Positions 1-5,809 of a stretch of DNA of 9,820 bases are shown piece by piece. Each line of letters starts with the position of its first letter. Position 1 is the stretch's first letter. This DNA comes from Pseudofrankia asymbiotica (GTDB taxonomy: Bacteria; Actinomycetota; Actinomycetes; Frankiales; Frankiaceae). The stretch is taken from positions 48,929 to 58,748 of the forward strand of contig NZ_MOMC01000016.1 in the NCBI RefSeq assembly GCF_001983105.1. The letters run 5' to 3'. The notes beneath the pieces were generated by a model. The model saw only the letters and a program-made list of their open reading frames with translations. It searched no databases and was not told where the DNA came from. Made by a program: the position numbers and the translations under genes.

Positions 1-1272
1 GGTGACGCGCAGCGTCGTCGGCCGGACATAGAGCAGCAGATCCTTCGACCAGCCCCAGATGTCCCAGGTCGAGGTGGTGATCAGGCCGGCGCCGACGACG
101 GCGATCTGCGTCCCGCCGAGCGTCGGGGCGAGCTCCGGATGGCCGGTGGAGATCTGGCTGACCAGGTCGGTGATCGACGACGGCAGGCTGTCGGAGAACG
201 AGTAGTTGTAGGGGCTCGAGACCTGGCGTGACAGCAGCGGCTTGTTCGGGCTGCGGCTCCACACCTTCAGCCACGGGTTGTCGGTGAACGGGAACCAGAT
301 CGCCTCGACCCGGCCGGCGGAGTTGACGTAGCTGGCGAACGTGCGCCCACTGGAGCCCTGCGCCGCGAACAGCTCCGTCCACGGAACGTTGAACCAGCTC
401 TGGCAGCGCAGCCGCTGGTTGGCGCCGACCTGCAGCGTCACCTCGGTGAGGAAGGCGCGGCCCAGGTGCGCCAGGAACGCCTTCGACGCCGCCTCGGACC
501 GGCTGAACGTGCGCAGCATGTACTGGCTGGTGGCGGAGTTCCAGACGACGGCGGTCAGCGAGGTGATCAGGTTAGACAGCGAACCGTAGGTGGTGCCGGG
601 AACCCGGGTCTCGCCGCTGGCGGGGACGGCGGTGCCGTGCGCGTCGATCGCGAGCACGCCGCCGACGGTGAGGTCACCGGGCGCGGGGGTGGCGGTCAGG
701 CCATAGCCGGCGGCCTGCAGCTGGGTGAGCAGGCTGTCCATGCTCACGCCGGTCTGCGCCCGGACGGTCGCCGGCGTCGACCCGGACGGGCCGGTGATCG
801 TGACGGCGGTGAGGTGCTGGGTGGTGTCGACGAAGATGACGTTGTCACCAGACGACCCGACGGCGACGCTCAGCGGCGACCAGCCGTGCGCCATGCCGCG
901 GGGACGGATCTTGTAGTTGTTCGCCCGGGCCCAGTTGGCGAGGGTCACCACGTCCGCGGGCGTCGCCGGCGCGCAGGTCCACACGCCGGTGACGTTGATC
1001 TCCCGCGACCAGTTCTGGAACGTCTGCCGGTACAGCGGGACCGACGCCGGGAAGTCCGGCGGCGCCGGCGGGTCGGCGTGGGCCGCGGCCACCTGGGCGA
1101 CCGGTGCCCAGCCGACGGCGGTCACCGCCGCCGCGCCGAGCGCCCCCGCCAGGACCGCGCGCCGCGTCCCGCCACCCGCCACGTCCACCGGGCCGGCTAA
1201 GCCGGCGCCGTCCGCGTCCTCCCCGCTGCCGCCTGATTCCGCGCCGCCCAGGTCGTCGCGCCGTCGTCCCAT
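1..1272 (-). CDS. VAO-family (type II, FAD-linked) cholesterol oxidase, exported, 3' end outside window
   Basis: Flavoprotein oxidase expected to oxidise the 3-beta-hydroxyl of cholesterol or a related sterol to the ketone, with isomerisation and H2O2 release, outside the membrane. 424 residues are visible; the C-terminus lies off the left edge. From memory it tracks the Brevibacterium sterolicum covalent-FAD enzyme closely: the FPASVPLYRQTFQNWSREI block (74-92), RPRGMAHGWSPL (124-135), GGVLAIDAHGTAVP (204-217), PGTTYGSLSNL (225-235), FPFTDNPWLKVW (327-338) and IWGWSKDL (405-412). His129 in AHGW is the likely flavinylated histidine. A twin-arginine signal is visible: TRRAVLAG at 36-43, an Ala/Val-rich core to about 64 and an AHA cleavage site near 66. 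The ATG start has a GGAGGAG ribosome site 5 nt upstream and a promoter further up. The catalytic Glu/Arg pair of the family would be in the missing part, so activity cannot be judged. Confidence 0.9.
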   Translation of the reverse strand, partial: MGRRRDDLGGAESGGSGEDADGAGLAGPVDVAGGGTRRAVLAGALGAAAVTAVGWAPVAQVAAAHADPPAPPDFPASVPLYRQTFQNWSREINVTGVWTCAPATPADVVTLANWARANNYKIRPRGMAHGWSPLSVAVGSSGDNVIFVDTTQHLTAVTITGPSGSTPATVRAQTGVSMDSLLTQLQAAGYGLTATPAPGDLTVGGVLAIDAHGTAVPASGETRVPGTTYGSLSNLITSLTAVVWNSATSQYMLRTFSRSEAASKAFLAHLGRAFLTEVTLQVGANQRLRCQSWFNVPWTELFAAQGSSGRTFASYVNSAGRVEAIWFPFTDNPWLKVWSRSPNKPLLSRQVSSPYNYSFSDSLPSSITDLVSQISTGHPELAPTLGGTQIAVVGAGLITTSTWDIWGWSKDLLLYVRPTTLRVT

Positions 1273-1301
1273 CGCGGTCTCCTCCGTGCTCCGAGGGCCA
1301 G

Positions 1302-1320
1302 ATCTGATGACCCGTCAGAT
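1302..1320 (-). promoter_or_regulatory. Palindrome in the leader of the cholesterol oxidase gene, candidate operator
   Basis: ATCTGA (1302-1307) and TCAGAT (1315-1320) form a perfect 6-bp inverted repeat with a 7-bp spacer, and TGAC-CC-GTCA (1308-1317) is nested inside it. It lies about 30 nt upstream of the oxidase ATG and just downstream of the predicted transcription start, a position where a bound repressor would block transcription. The size suits a TetR-type dimer. Which regulator binds is not known. Confidence 0.45.
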
Positions 1321-1332
1321 AGTGGGAGCACG

Positions 1333-1362
1333 AAGGTAAGAGCGTGAGAGGAACAAGGTCAA
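1333..1362 (-). promoter_or_regulatory. Predicted promoter of the cholesterol oxidase gene
   Basis: On the minus strand TTGACC (plus 1357-1362) is followed after 18 nt by TACCTT (plus 1333-1338), a fair match to actinobacterial housekeeping -35 and -10 elements. Transcription would begin near 1326, giving a leader of about 50 nt that contains the palindrome at 1302-1320 and the GGAGGAG ribosome site. Confidence 0.45.
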
Positions 1363-1482
1363 CGGTTTTGGGCGCACGTTCGCATAGCCGCTGGTCGTGG
1401 TCTCGAGATGCGGCGAGATATGGGGCCCGGTCCGCGTACGGTTCCTCGCGGTCGCCTGGCGGAAACCTTACGAGTACTCAGA

Positions 1483-1499
1483 TAGCGGATGTATCGCTA
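1483..1499 (-). terminator. Short stem-loop over the stop codon of the small membrane protein
   Basis: TAGCG (1483-1487) and CGCTA (1495-1499) can pair across a 7-nt loop and overlap the TAG stop. The stem is only 5 bp and has no U-tract, so this is a weak terminator candidate. The rest of the gap from 1363 to 1482 shows nothing beyond an 8-bp GAGTACTC palindrome at 1472-1479. Confidence 0.2.
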
Positions 1500-1829
1500 C
1501 CGTGGGTAGCTTCCGCTGCGGGTACGGTTCCCGGGCTGGGCGGCCGGGCCGAAGCCCGGCGGGCGCGAACGGCGATGCCGCCGCATCCGGCGACAGATCA
1601 CGGCGAGGTCCACCAGCGCGGTGGCCCCGACGACGCAGAGCAGGATGGCGGGCACCGTCCAGCCGGCGGCGGCGAACAGCCCCGCGGCGACGCCACAGAA
1701 CACCAGCCCGAACAACGCGAGCGCCGCCCGCAGCCGCATCGGGCTTCGGGCCGGCGCCGCGCCGGTGAATGCGGAGAACCTGCCGGCGGAGCGACGCGGC
1801 GCATCCGGCTGACGTTGGGGAGGAAGCAT
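1497..1829 (-). CDS. Small two-helix membrane protein, resembles the actinobacterial DUF6343 type
   Basis: About 110 residues. A basic N-terminus holding a GAAPARSPMRLR stretch (23-34) precedes two hydrophobic segments at about 35-55 (ALALFGLVFCGVAAGLFAAA) and 58-79 (TVPAILLCVVGATALVDLAVI). An Arg-rich tail (RRMRRHRRSRP) probably lies in the cytoplasm. The ARSP-LRLR lead-in to a first helix is what I remember from the DUF6343 family of small Streptomyces and Frankia membrane proteins; the family call is from memory and function is unknown. No convincing ribosome site marks the start: the ATG at 1829, a GTG at 1838 and a GTG at 1880 (127 residues) are all in frame. The gene stands alone between the TetR gene and the oxidase gene, with about 220-260 nt on each side, and nothing ties it to their chemistry. 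Confidence 0.5.
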   Translation of the reverse strand: MLPPQRQPDAPRRSAGRFSAFTGAAPARSPMRLRAALALFGLVFCGVAAGLFAAAGWTVPAILLCVVGATALVDLAVICRRMRRHRRSRPPGFGPAAQPGNRTRSGSYPR

Positions 1830-2060
1830 CCGAGTCACGTCGTCCGGTGTGCCCGGGACGCGCCCCCCGAACCACGTCACCCCTACTTCGCGCGGACGAC
1901 CGTGACCAGCGAGTTCACCCCTGCCGCCCCCGGCGGTGGCACCCGCGACCTGATCGCTGTCTGTGCTCCGCTGTGGTCACGATCTGGCTCGGCGTCCGCT
2001 GGCAACGACGGCAGGGCGCAAACGGCGATCTGTGAGCGTCGTGGTGGTGCGATCCTGGCG

Positions 2061-2080
2061 GCTGGACGTTGGACGTCAGC
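2061..2080 (-). terminator. Stem-loop downstream of the first TetR gene
   Basis: GACGT-TGG-ACGTC (2065-2077) is a perfect 5-bp stem. It extends through a one-base bulge to GCT (2061-2063) pairing with AGC (2078-2080). It begins 11 nt past the TetR stop codon on the minus strand. It lacks a U-tract, as is common for terminators in high-GC actinomycetes. The remaining gap to the small membrane protein (1880-2060) shows no other recognisable element. Confidence 0.35.
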
Positions 2081-2091
2081 CGGTGGGCTCC

Positions 2092-2781
2092 CTAGGTCTG
2101 GGCGTGTCGCCAGAGCTGGGTGACGATCTCTGGCCAGTCGTCGCCGCGGCGGGTGGCGATCCCGGCGAGCACGGTCATGATCTGATCGATCGGCTTCACC
2201 TCGGGGGGTGGGCCGTCGGTCAGCATCGCGCGCAGGTGCCCCAGGTCCGACGGGTCGCGCTGGGCGAAAACCCGCTGGTAGTCCAGCGCGATCGGATGGT
2301 TGGCCAGCTCGGTCTCCCGGTGGCGGATCTCGATGACCGCGGCACCCATCGCGCACTGCGTCACCAGGATGTAGGCCTCGAAGGCCTCGCGCGCCCCGAA
2401 CCCCCGGCACACCAGCGCCGCGATCACGGTCTCCAGCGCGTCGACCATCCGGTCCAGGCCGAAGGCGCCGCTCATGACCTGGGTCAGCAGCGCGGGCGAC
2501 TCGGCGAAGGTCCGCCGGATGACGTCCGCCCACTCCAGCAGCCACAGCGACCAGTGCTGGCCTCGGTCGACCGGCAGCGCGATCATCGCCGCGGACTCCT
2601 CGGCGGCCAGCCGCAGCAGGTCGTCGCGACCGCGCACGTAGTGGTAGAGCCCGGGGACGCTCACGCCGAGCCGTTCGGCCACCGAGCGCAGGCTGACCTG
2701 GTCGACGCCGATCTCGCCGGCGGCCCTGGCGATCGTCGCCCGGTCCATCCGGGGCGGCCGCCCCGCCCGACGCTCGACCAT
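2092..2781 (-). CDS. TetR/AcrR-family transcriptional regulator (first)
   Basis: 229 residues, usual length for the family. The N-terminal DNA-binding domain runs from about 10 to 60 with the helix-turn-helix at SLRSVAERLGVSVPGLYHYV (30-49), followed by GRDDLLRLAAEE. The remainder is a helical ligand-binding and dimerisation domain with no recognisable specificity. The ATG start at 2781 is preceded by a weak GGGGG ribosome site 4 nt upstream. It lies downstream of the crotonase and ferredoxin genes in the same direction with a 150-nt gap, and upstream of the oxidase gene, so it may control the catabolic genes on either side. A good 19-bp palindrome lies 44 nt before its start, which suggests autoregulation. 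Such proteins are usually repressors released by a small ligand, often a CoA thioester or hydrophobic compound in catabolic loci; the ligand here is unknown. Confidence 0.9.
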   Translation of the reverse strand: MVERRAGRPPRMDRATIARAAGEIGVDQVSLRSVAERLGVSVPGLYHYVRGRDDLLRLAAEESAAMIALPVDRGQHWSLWLLEWADVIRRTFAESPALLTQVMSGAFGLDRMVDALETVIAALVCRGFGAREAFEAYILVTQCAMGAAVIEIRHRETELANHPIALDYQRVFAQRDPSDLGHLRAMLTDGPPPEVKPIDQIMTVLAGIATRRGDDWPEIVTQLWRHAQT

Positions 2782-2807
2782 GCAACCCCCGCCGTCGTCC
2801 CCACCGC

Positions 2808-2819
2808 CGATCCGGATCG
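2808..2819. promoter_or_regulatory. Perfect 12-bp palindrome CGATCCGGATCG near the first TetR start
   Basis: CGATCCGGATCG reads identically on both strands, 27 nt upstream of the TetR ATG. It could be a second operator or chance in GC-rich DNA. No other copy is seen in the window. Confidence 0.25.
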
Positions 2820-2824
2820 TCCGC

Positions 2825-2843
2825 CACTCAGTCTGACCGAGTG
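2825..2843. promoter_or_regulatory. Candidate operator of the first TetR regulator
   Basis: CACTCAGTCTGACCGAGTG is a 19-bp dyad centred on T2834 with a single mismatched pair. Size and position (43 nt upstream of the TetR ATG) fit autoregulation by a TetR dimer. No second close copy is seen in front of the ferredoxin, ligase or oxidase genes. Confidence 0.5.
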
Positions 2844-2886
2844 CACCTGATTCGTGGCGGAACGCGGCGGGCGAGGGTGGGAACGA

Positions 2887-2903
2887 TAGCCGGGCATCGG
2901 CCA
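2887..2903 (-). terminator. Stem-loop between the crotonase and TetR genes
   Basis: On the minus strand TGGCCG pairs with CGGCTA (6 bp, one G-U) around a 5-nt loop, 28 nt after the crotonase stop. A C-rich stretch of transcript precedes it. It may end the ferredoxin-crotonase transcript before the TetR gene, which would explain the 150-nt gap. Confidence 0.3.
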
Positions 2904-2931
2904 GAGGTGGTGGGGTGGTGGGGGAGGGCCC

Positions 2932-3681
2932 TTACCGCTTGGTGAGCCTGGCGATGGCGGCCTGGGCCTCGGGGGACCTCGAGGTGCGGGTGAAGACCTC
3001 GCCTTCCAGCGCCGCCGCCGCGTGCAGCTCGGCGATCGTCGTCTCGCCGTGCAGCAGCTTGCGGACCGCCGCGAGCGCGCCCGCGGGGCGGGTGAGCAGC
3101 GCCTCGACCCGGTCGGCGACCCGCGCCCGCAGCGCGTCGGCGTCCGGTAGCACCTCGGTGATGATCCCGGCCTCCAGCGCCTCCTGCGCGCTGAAGACAT
3201 CCCCGAACAGCAGCAGCCTCGCCGCCCGCTGCGGCCCGGTGACCCGCGGGAGCAGCACCGACGACGCCGCCTCCGGCACGACCCCCAGGTTCACGAACGG
3301 CATTCCGAACTTCGACCGCGCGGTCGCGTACACCAGGTCGACGTGCAGCAGCATCGTCGTGCCGATGCCGATCGCCGCGCCGTCGACCTCGGCGACCAGC
3401 ACCTTCGTCGTGTCGATGAGCGCCCGGATGAAGCGGGCGGTCGGGCCGCTCGGCTCGAGGACGTCGCGTTCGGCGATGTCGGCCAGCTCATTGCCGGCGG
3501 TGAAGGCGCCGCCGCTGCCAGTGAAGAGCACGACCCGGACGGACTCGTCGGCCTCCGCGCCGACCAGCGCGTCGCCGAGTGCCTGGTACATGTCCTGCGT
3601 AATCGCGTTGCGCTTGTCCGGCCGGTTGATCCGGACGGTCAGCACCCCGCCGGCTGCTTCGGTCTGCACGTGATCGGTCAT
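2932..3681 (-). CDS. Crotonase-family enzyme, probably delta3,delta2-enoyl-CoA isomerase type
   Basis: 249 residues, full length for a monofunctional crotonase. It should act on enoyl-CoA esters in beta-oxidation in the cytosol. Family marks are the N-terminal INRPDKRNAIT (18-28), the oxyanion-hole loop GGAFTAGNEL (57-66) and the second loop DGAAIGIGTT (100-109). The two glutamates of true hydratases (the E of CEL and of PE in rat crotonase) are replaced by Thr109 and Phe129. Instead the protein reads FGMPFVNLGVVPEAASS (125-141), like human ECI2 or yeast Eci1, where the glutamate matching Glu137 is catalytic. GIITEVLPD (172-180) also matches that group. It therefore more likely shifts a double bond than adds water. 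An AGGAGA ribosome site lies 5 nt before the ATG. The ferredoxin gene is 177 nt upstream on the same strand; that gap holds no gene, only a CCGGCGCCGG palindrome (3787-3796). Confidence 0.85.
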   Translation of the reverse strand: MTDHVQTEAAGGVLTVRINRPDKRNAITQDMYQALGDALVGAEADESVRVVLFTGSGGAFTAGNELADIAERDVLEPSGPTARFIRALIDTTKVLVAEVDGAAIGIGTTMLLHVDLVYATARSKFGMPFVNLGVVPEAASSVLLPRVTGPQRAARLLLFGDVFSAQEALEAGIITEVLPDADALRARVADRVEALLTRPAGALAAVRKLLHGETTIAELHAAAALEGEVFTRTSRSPEAQAAIARLTKR

Positions 3682-3858
3682 GACCGTCTCCTACCAATGC
3701 TCGCTGGCGCCGCGCCCCGGCCCGTGGGCCACGCAACAGCACGACAGCGCTCTGGACACGACGCGGCGGGCCGAGCGCCGGATGACCCGGCGCCGGCCCG
3801 GCCGCATGGTGCGCCGTGAGGGTCGCCGGGCCCCAAGCCCCGCGGCGGCCCAGCCGAA

Positions 3859-4047
3859 TCAGTCGACGAGCTTGATGGCCTGCTTCGGGCAGGAGCGCAC
3901 GGCCTTCTCCAGGTCCGGACGCAGCGACTCGTCGGGCTCCTCCTCGACCGACAGGTACTCGTTGTCGTCCAGCTCGAACACCGACGGCACCAGCCCGACA
4001 CAGATCGCGTTGCTCTCACAGACGTCCCAGTCGACTACGACCCGCAT
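3859..4047 (-). CDS. Small [3Fe-4S]-type ferredoxin, resembles mycobacterial FdxD
   Basis: 62 residues, the usual size of single-cluster ferredoxins that feed bacterial P450s. Three cysteines are placed as in [3Fe-4S] proteins: Cys10 and Cys16 in CESNAIC, and Cys53 before Pro54 near the C-terminus. The position that holds Cys in [4Fe-4S] relatives is Asn13. The CExNAxC start followed by a PSVFELDDNEYLSV stretch is close to what I remember of FdxD (Rv3503c) from the cholesterol regulon of Mycobacterium tuberculosis. It has a strong AAGGAGG ribosome site 6 nt before the ATG, directly abutting a 14-bp tandem repeat. Its natural partner is probably the P450 at 6812-8014; no ferredoxin reductase is encoded here. 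It probably heads a transcript with the crotonase gene. Confidence 0.9.
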   Translation of the reverse strand: MRVVVDWDVCESNAICVGLVPSVFELDDNEYLSVEEEPDESLRPDLEKAVRSCPKQAIKLVD

Positions 4048-4060
4048 GATGACCCTCCTT

Positions 4061-4088
4061 CAGTGGTGATCCCGCAGTGGTGATCCCG
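4061..4088. repeat. Two perfect 14-bp tandem repeats in the ferredoxin leader
   Basis: CAGTGGTGATCCCG occurs twice head to tail (4061-4074 and 4075-4088). The array ends exactly where the ferredoxin ribosome site (4054-4060) begins. It could be a duplicated protein site, a leader RNA element or a recent slippage event. Confidence 0.85.
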
Positions 4089-4339
4089 CCGGTGCAGGAG
4101 CGCCGACGAGGCCTGCCTCTGGCGGCCCGTATCCCTTATCAAACCGCATATGCCCCGCCACGAGCAGGCTGCCCGCGCACCGGCTCGCCGGATCCCCGAG
4201 CCTCGGCCGGGTGGCGGCCCGCGGCGGCCGCCGCTGACGACCGCCACCGGCATGCTGGCATCTCCCACGAGCCGGGCGGCGGATCTGCCCGGTCGCCGAC
4301 CGCGGGCCCGTGACACGCGGATTGGATACGTTCTGGTTC
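4089..4339. promoter_or_regulatory. Divergent control region between ferredoxin and acyl-CoA ligase genes
   Basis: No gene is supported here. An AT-richer island (about 4130-4152) includes the palindrome GCATATGC (4146-4153) and, on the minus strand, TTGATA, a possible ferredoxin -35 without a clear -10. Further right are a perfect 14-bp GC palindrome (4221-4234), an imperfect one, CCGGCATGCTGG (4247-4258), and the ligase -10 at 4327-4332. Confidence 0.45.
4327..4332 (+). promoter_or_regulatory. Predicted -10 element of the ligase gene, leaderless arrangement
   Basis: TACGTT matches the TAnnnT pattern and ends 7 nt before the ATG at 4340. Transcription would therefore start at or next to the A of the start codon. 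No ribosome site is seen before this ATG, which fits a leaderless mRNA. Confidence 0.4.
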
Positions 4340-5803
4340 ATGCTGGCGGAGACGGTGCGGGAGGCGGCTCGGCGGTTCGGGGACGCGGCGGCGTTCGTCG
4401 ACCCGGACGGAACCCGGCTCTCGTTCGCGGCGCTGGACGCCGGTTCGGACGCGGTCGCGGCCGGACTCGCGGCTCGTGGGCTGGGCGCCGGCGACCGACT
4501 GGTCCTGCGGATCGCCTCGACAAGCCGCTACGTGCTCGCCTACGCCGCCGCCGCGAAGCTTGGCGCCGTCACCGCCGGGGTGAACCCGGTGCTCGCCCCG
4601 CCCGAGCAGGAACGGCTCGCCGAGCTCGCCGGCCCGGCCATCGTGCTCACGGACGGCGCGGAGGTCGACGAACTGGCCGCCCGCGGCGCGGCGGTGCTCG
4701 AGACCGGCTCGGCGACGGCCCCTGGCCCGTCGCCGGCCGACGAGGGCCGCCCGGTCGCGATCGTGTTCACCTCCGGTACGACCGGCCTGCCCAAGGCGGC
4801 CGTCTTCACCGAGCGGCAGCTGCGCGCCGTCACCCGGATCGACACCGGTGGCGTCTGGGCGCGGCGGCCCGGCGAGGCGACGATGGCGACCACCCAGTTC
4901 GCCCACGTCGGTTTCATGACCAAGCTGCCCTGGTACCTCCAGCGCGGTCACCGCATGCACATCCAGGGTCGCTGGCGGGCCCGGGACACCCTGGCGATGC
5001 TCGCCGAGCACCGGATGACGACCGTCAACGCCGTCGCCCCGCAGCTCGCGCTGCTGTTACGCGTCCCGGACTTCGACAGCTTCGACCTGAGCGCCGTCAG
5101 GCTGATCATCGCGGGCGCGGCGGCGTCGCCGCCGGCGCTCGTCGAGGAGGCCCGCCGCCGGCTCGGCGCCCCCTACAGTGTCCGCTACTCCTCCACCGAG
5201 TCCGGCGGCTGCGGCCTGGGCACCGCGCCGGACGCCGACGACGAGGAGGCGCTGTTCACGATCGGCCGGCCCCGTCCCGGCATCGCCTGCGAGATCCGTG
5301 ACGACGACGGCCGCCCGGCCGGCACCGGCGACGTCGGCGAGCTGTGGCTGCGTACCCCGAGCGCGTTCGCCGGCTACTGGCGCGACCCGGCGGCGACGGC
5401 GGCGACGGTCGTCGACGGCTGGATCCGTACCGGTGACCTGGGCCGGATGGACGAGCGGGGCCTGGTCCGGCTGGTCGGCCGGCGCAAGGAGATGTTCATC
5501 CGCGGCGGCTACAACGTCTACCCGGCCGAGGTCGAGGCCGCGCTCGGCACCCATCCCGCCGTCGCCCAGTGCGCCGTCGTGCCCCGGCCCGACCCGGTGA
5601 TGGGGGAGATCGGCGTCGCCGTCGTGGTCCCCCGCGACGGCGCCCGCCCGCCGACGCTCGCCGAGCTGCGCGACCATCTCGCGGGCCTCGTGGCGCGCTA
5701 CAAGCTGCCCGAGGACCTGCGCCTGGCCGCCGACCTGCCGCTCACCGCCGTCCACAAGCTCGACCGTGCCACCCTCACGCGCCAGGTCCTCGCGACCACC
5801 TGA
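4340..5803 (+). CDS. AMP-forming acyl-CoA ligase (FadD-like, class I adenylate-forming enzyme)
   Basis: 487 residues from the chosen ATG. It should activate a carboxylic acid in two steps, through an acyl-AMP, to its CoA thioester. All core motifs are present: phosphate-binding FTSGTTGLPKA (143-153), YSSTESG (283-289), GELWLRTPSAFAGYW (333-347), the RTGDLG aspartate (363-368), the hinge and C-domain motif GRRKEMFIRGGYNVYPAEVE (380-399), and the catalytic Lys473 in PLTAVHKLDR. There is no acyl-carrier or extra domain. The substrate cannot be named; the compact size and the neighbours suggest a ring-containing or medium-chain acid. An in-frame GTG at 4310 adds ten residues. I prefer the ATG because the extra codons (ACA, GGA, TTG, GAT) lack the gene's G/C third-position bias and because a -10 lies just before it. 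The stop is only 6 nt from the stop of the convergent TetR gene. Confidence 0.93.
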   Translation: MLAETVREAARRFGDAAAFVDPDGTRLSFAALDAGSDAVAAGLAARGLGAGDRLVLRIASTSRYVLAYAAAAKLGAVTAGVNPVLAPPEQERLAELAGPAIVLTDGAEVDELAARGAAVLETGSATAPGPSPADEGRPVAIVFTSGTTGLPKAAVFTERQLRAVTRIDTGGVWARRPGEATMATTQFAHVGFMTKLPWYLQRGHRMHIQGRWRARDTLAMLAEHRMTTVNAVAPQLALLLRVPDFDSFDLSAVRLIIAGAAASPPALVEEARRRLGAPYSVRYSSTESGGCGLGTAPDADDEEALFTIGRPRPGIACEIRDDDGRPAGTGDVGELWLRTPSAFAGYWRDPAATAATVVDGWIRTGDLGRMDERGLVRLVGRRKEMFIRGGYNVYPAEVEAALGTHPAVAQCAVVPRPDPVMGEIGVAVVVPRDGARPPTLAELRDHLAGLVARYKLPEDLRLAADLPLTAVHKLDRATLTRQVLATT

Positions 5804-5809
5804 CCGGGA

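Noticed and set aside
466..1200. Long plus-strand open frame of 244 codons opposite the cholesterol oxidase gene
   Set aside because: The Arg/Gly/Pro-rich translation shows no domain. The minus strand encodes a clear oxidase over the same bases.
1351..1366. Possible KstR or KstR2 box near the oxidase promoter
   Set aside because: AACAAGGTC matches one KstR2 half-site and AACGGTT looks like a squeezed KstR core, but neither forms the full dyad.
1344..2123. Plus-strand open frame of 259 codons
   Set aside because: It has low-complexity composition, no ribosome site and no domain. It covers the small membrane protein on the other strand and intergenic DNA.
1883..2827. Minus-strand open frame of 314 codons overlapping the first TetR gene
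   Set aside because: It runs in another frame of the TetR gene with Arg/Asp-rich shadow composition; only the TetR frame has a recognisable fold.
4139..5011. Minus-strand open frame of 290 codons opposite the acyl-CoA ligase
   Set aside because: It is a GC-rich shadow; the ligase on the plus strand has every family motif.
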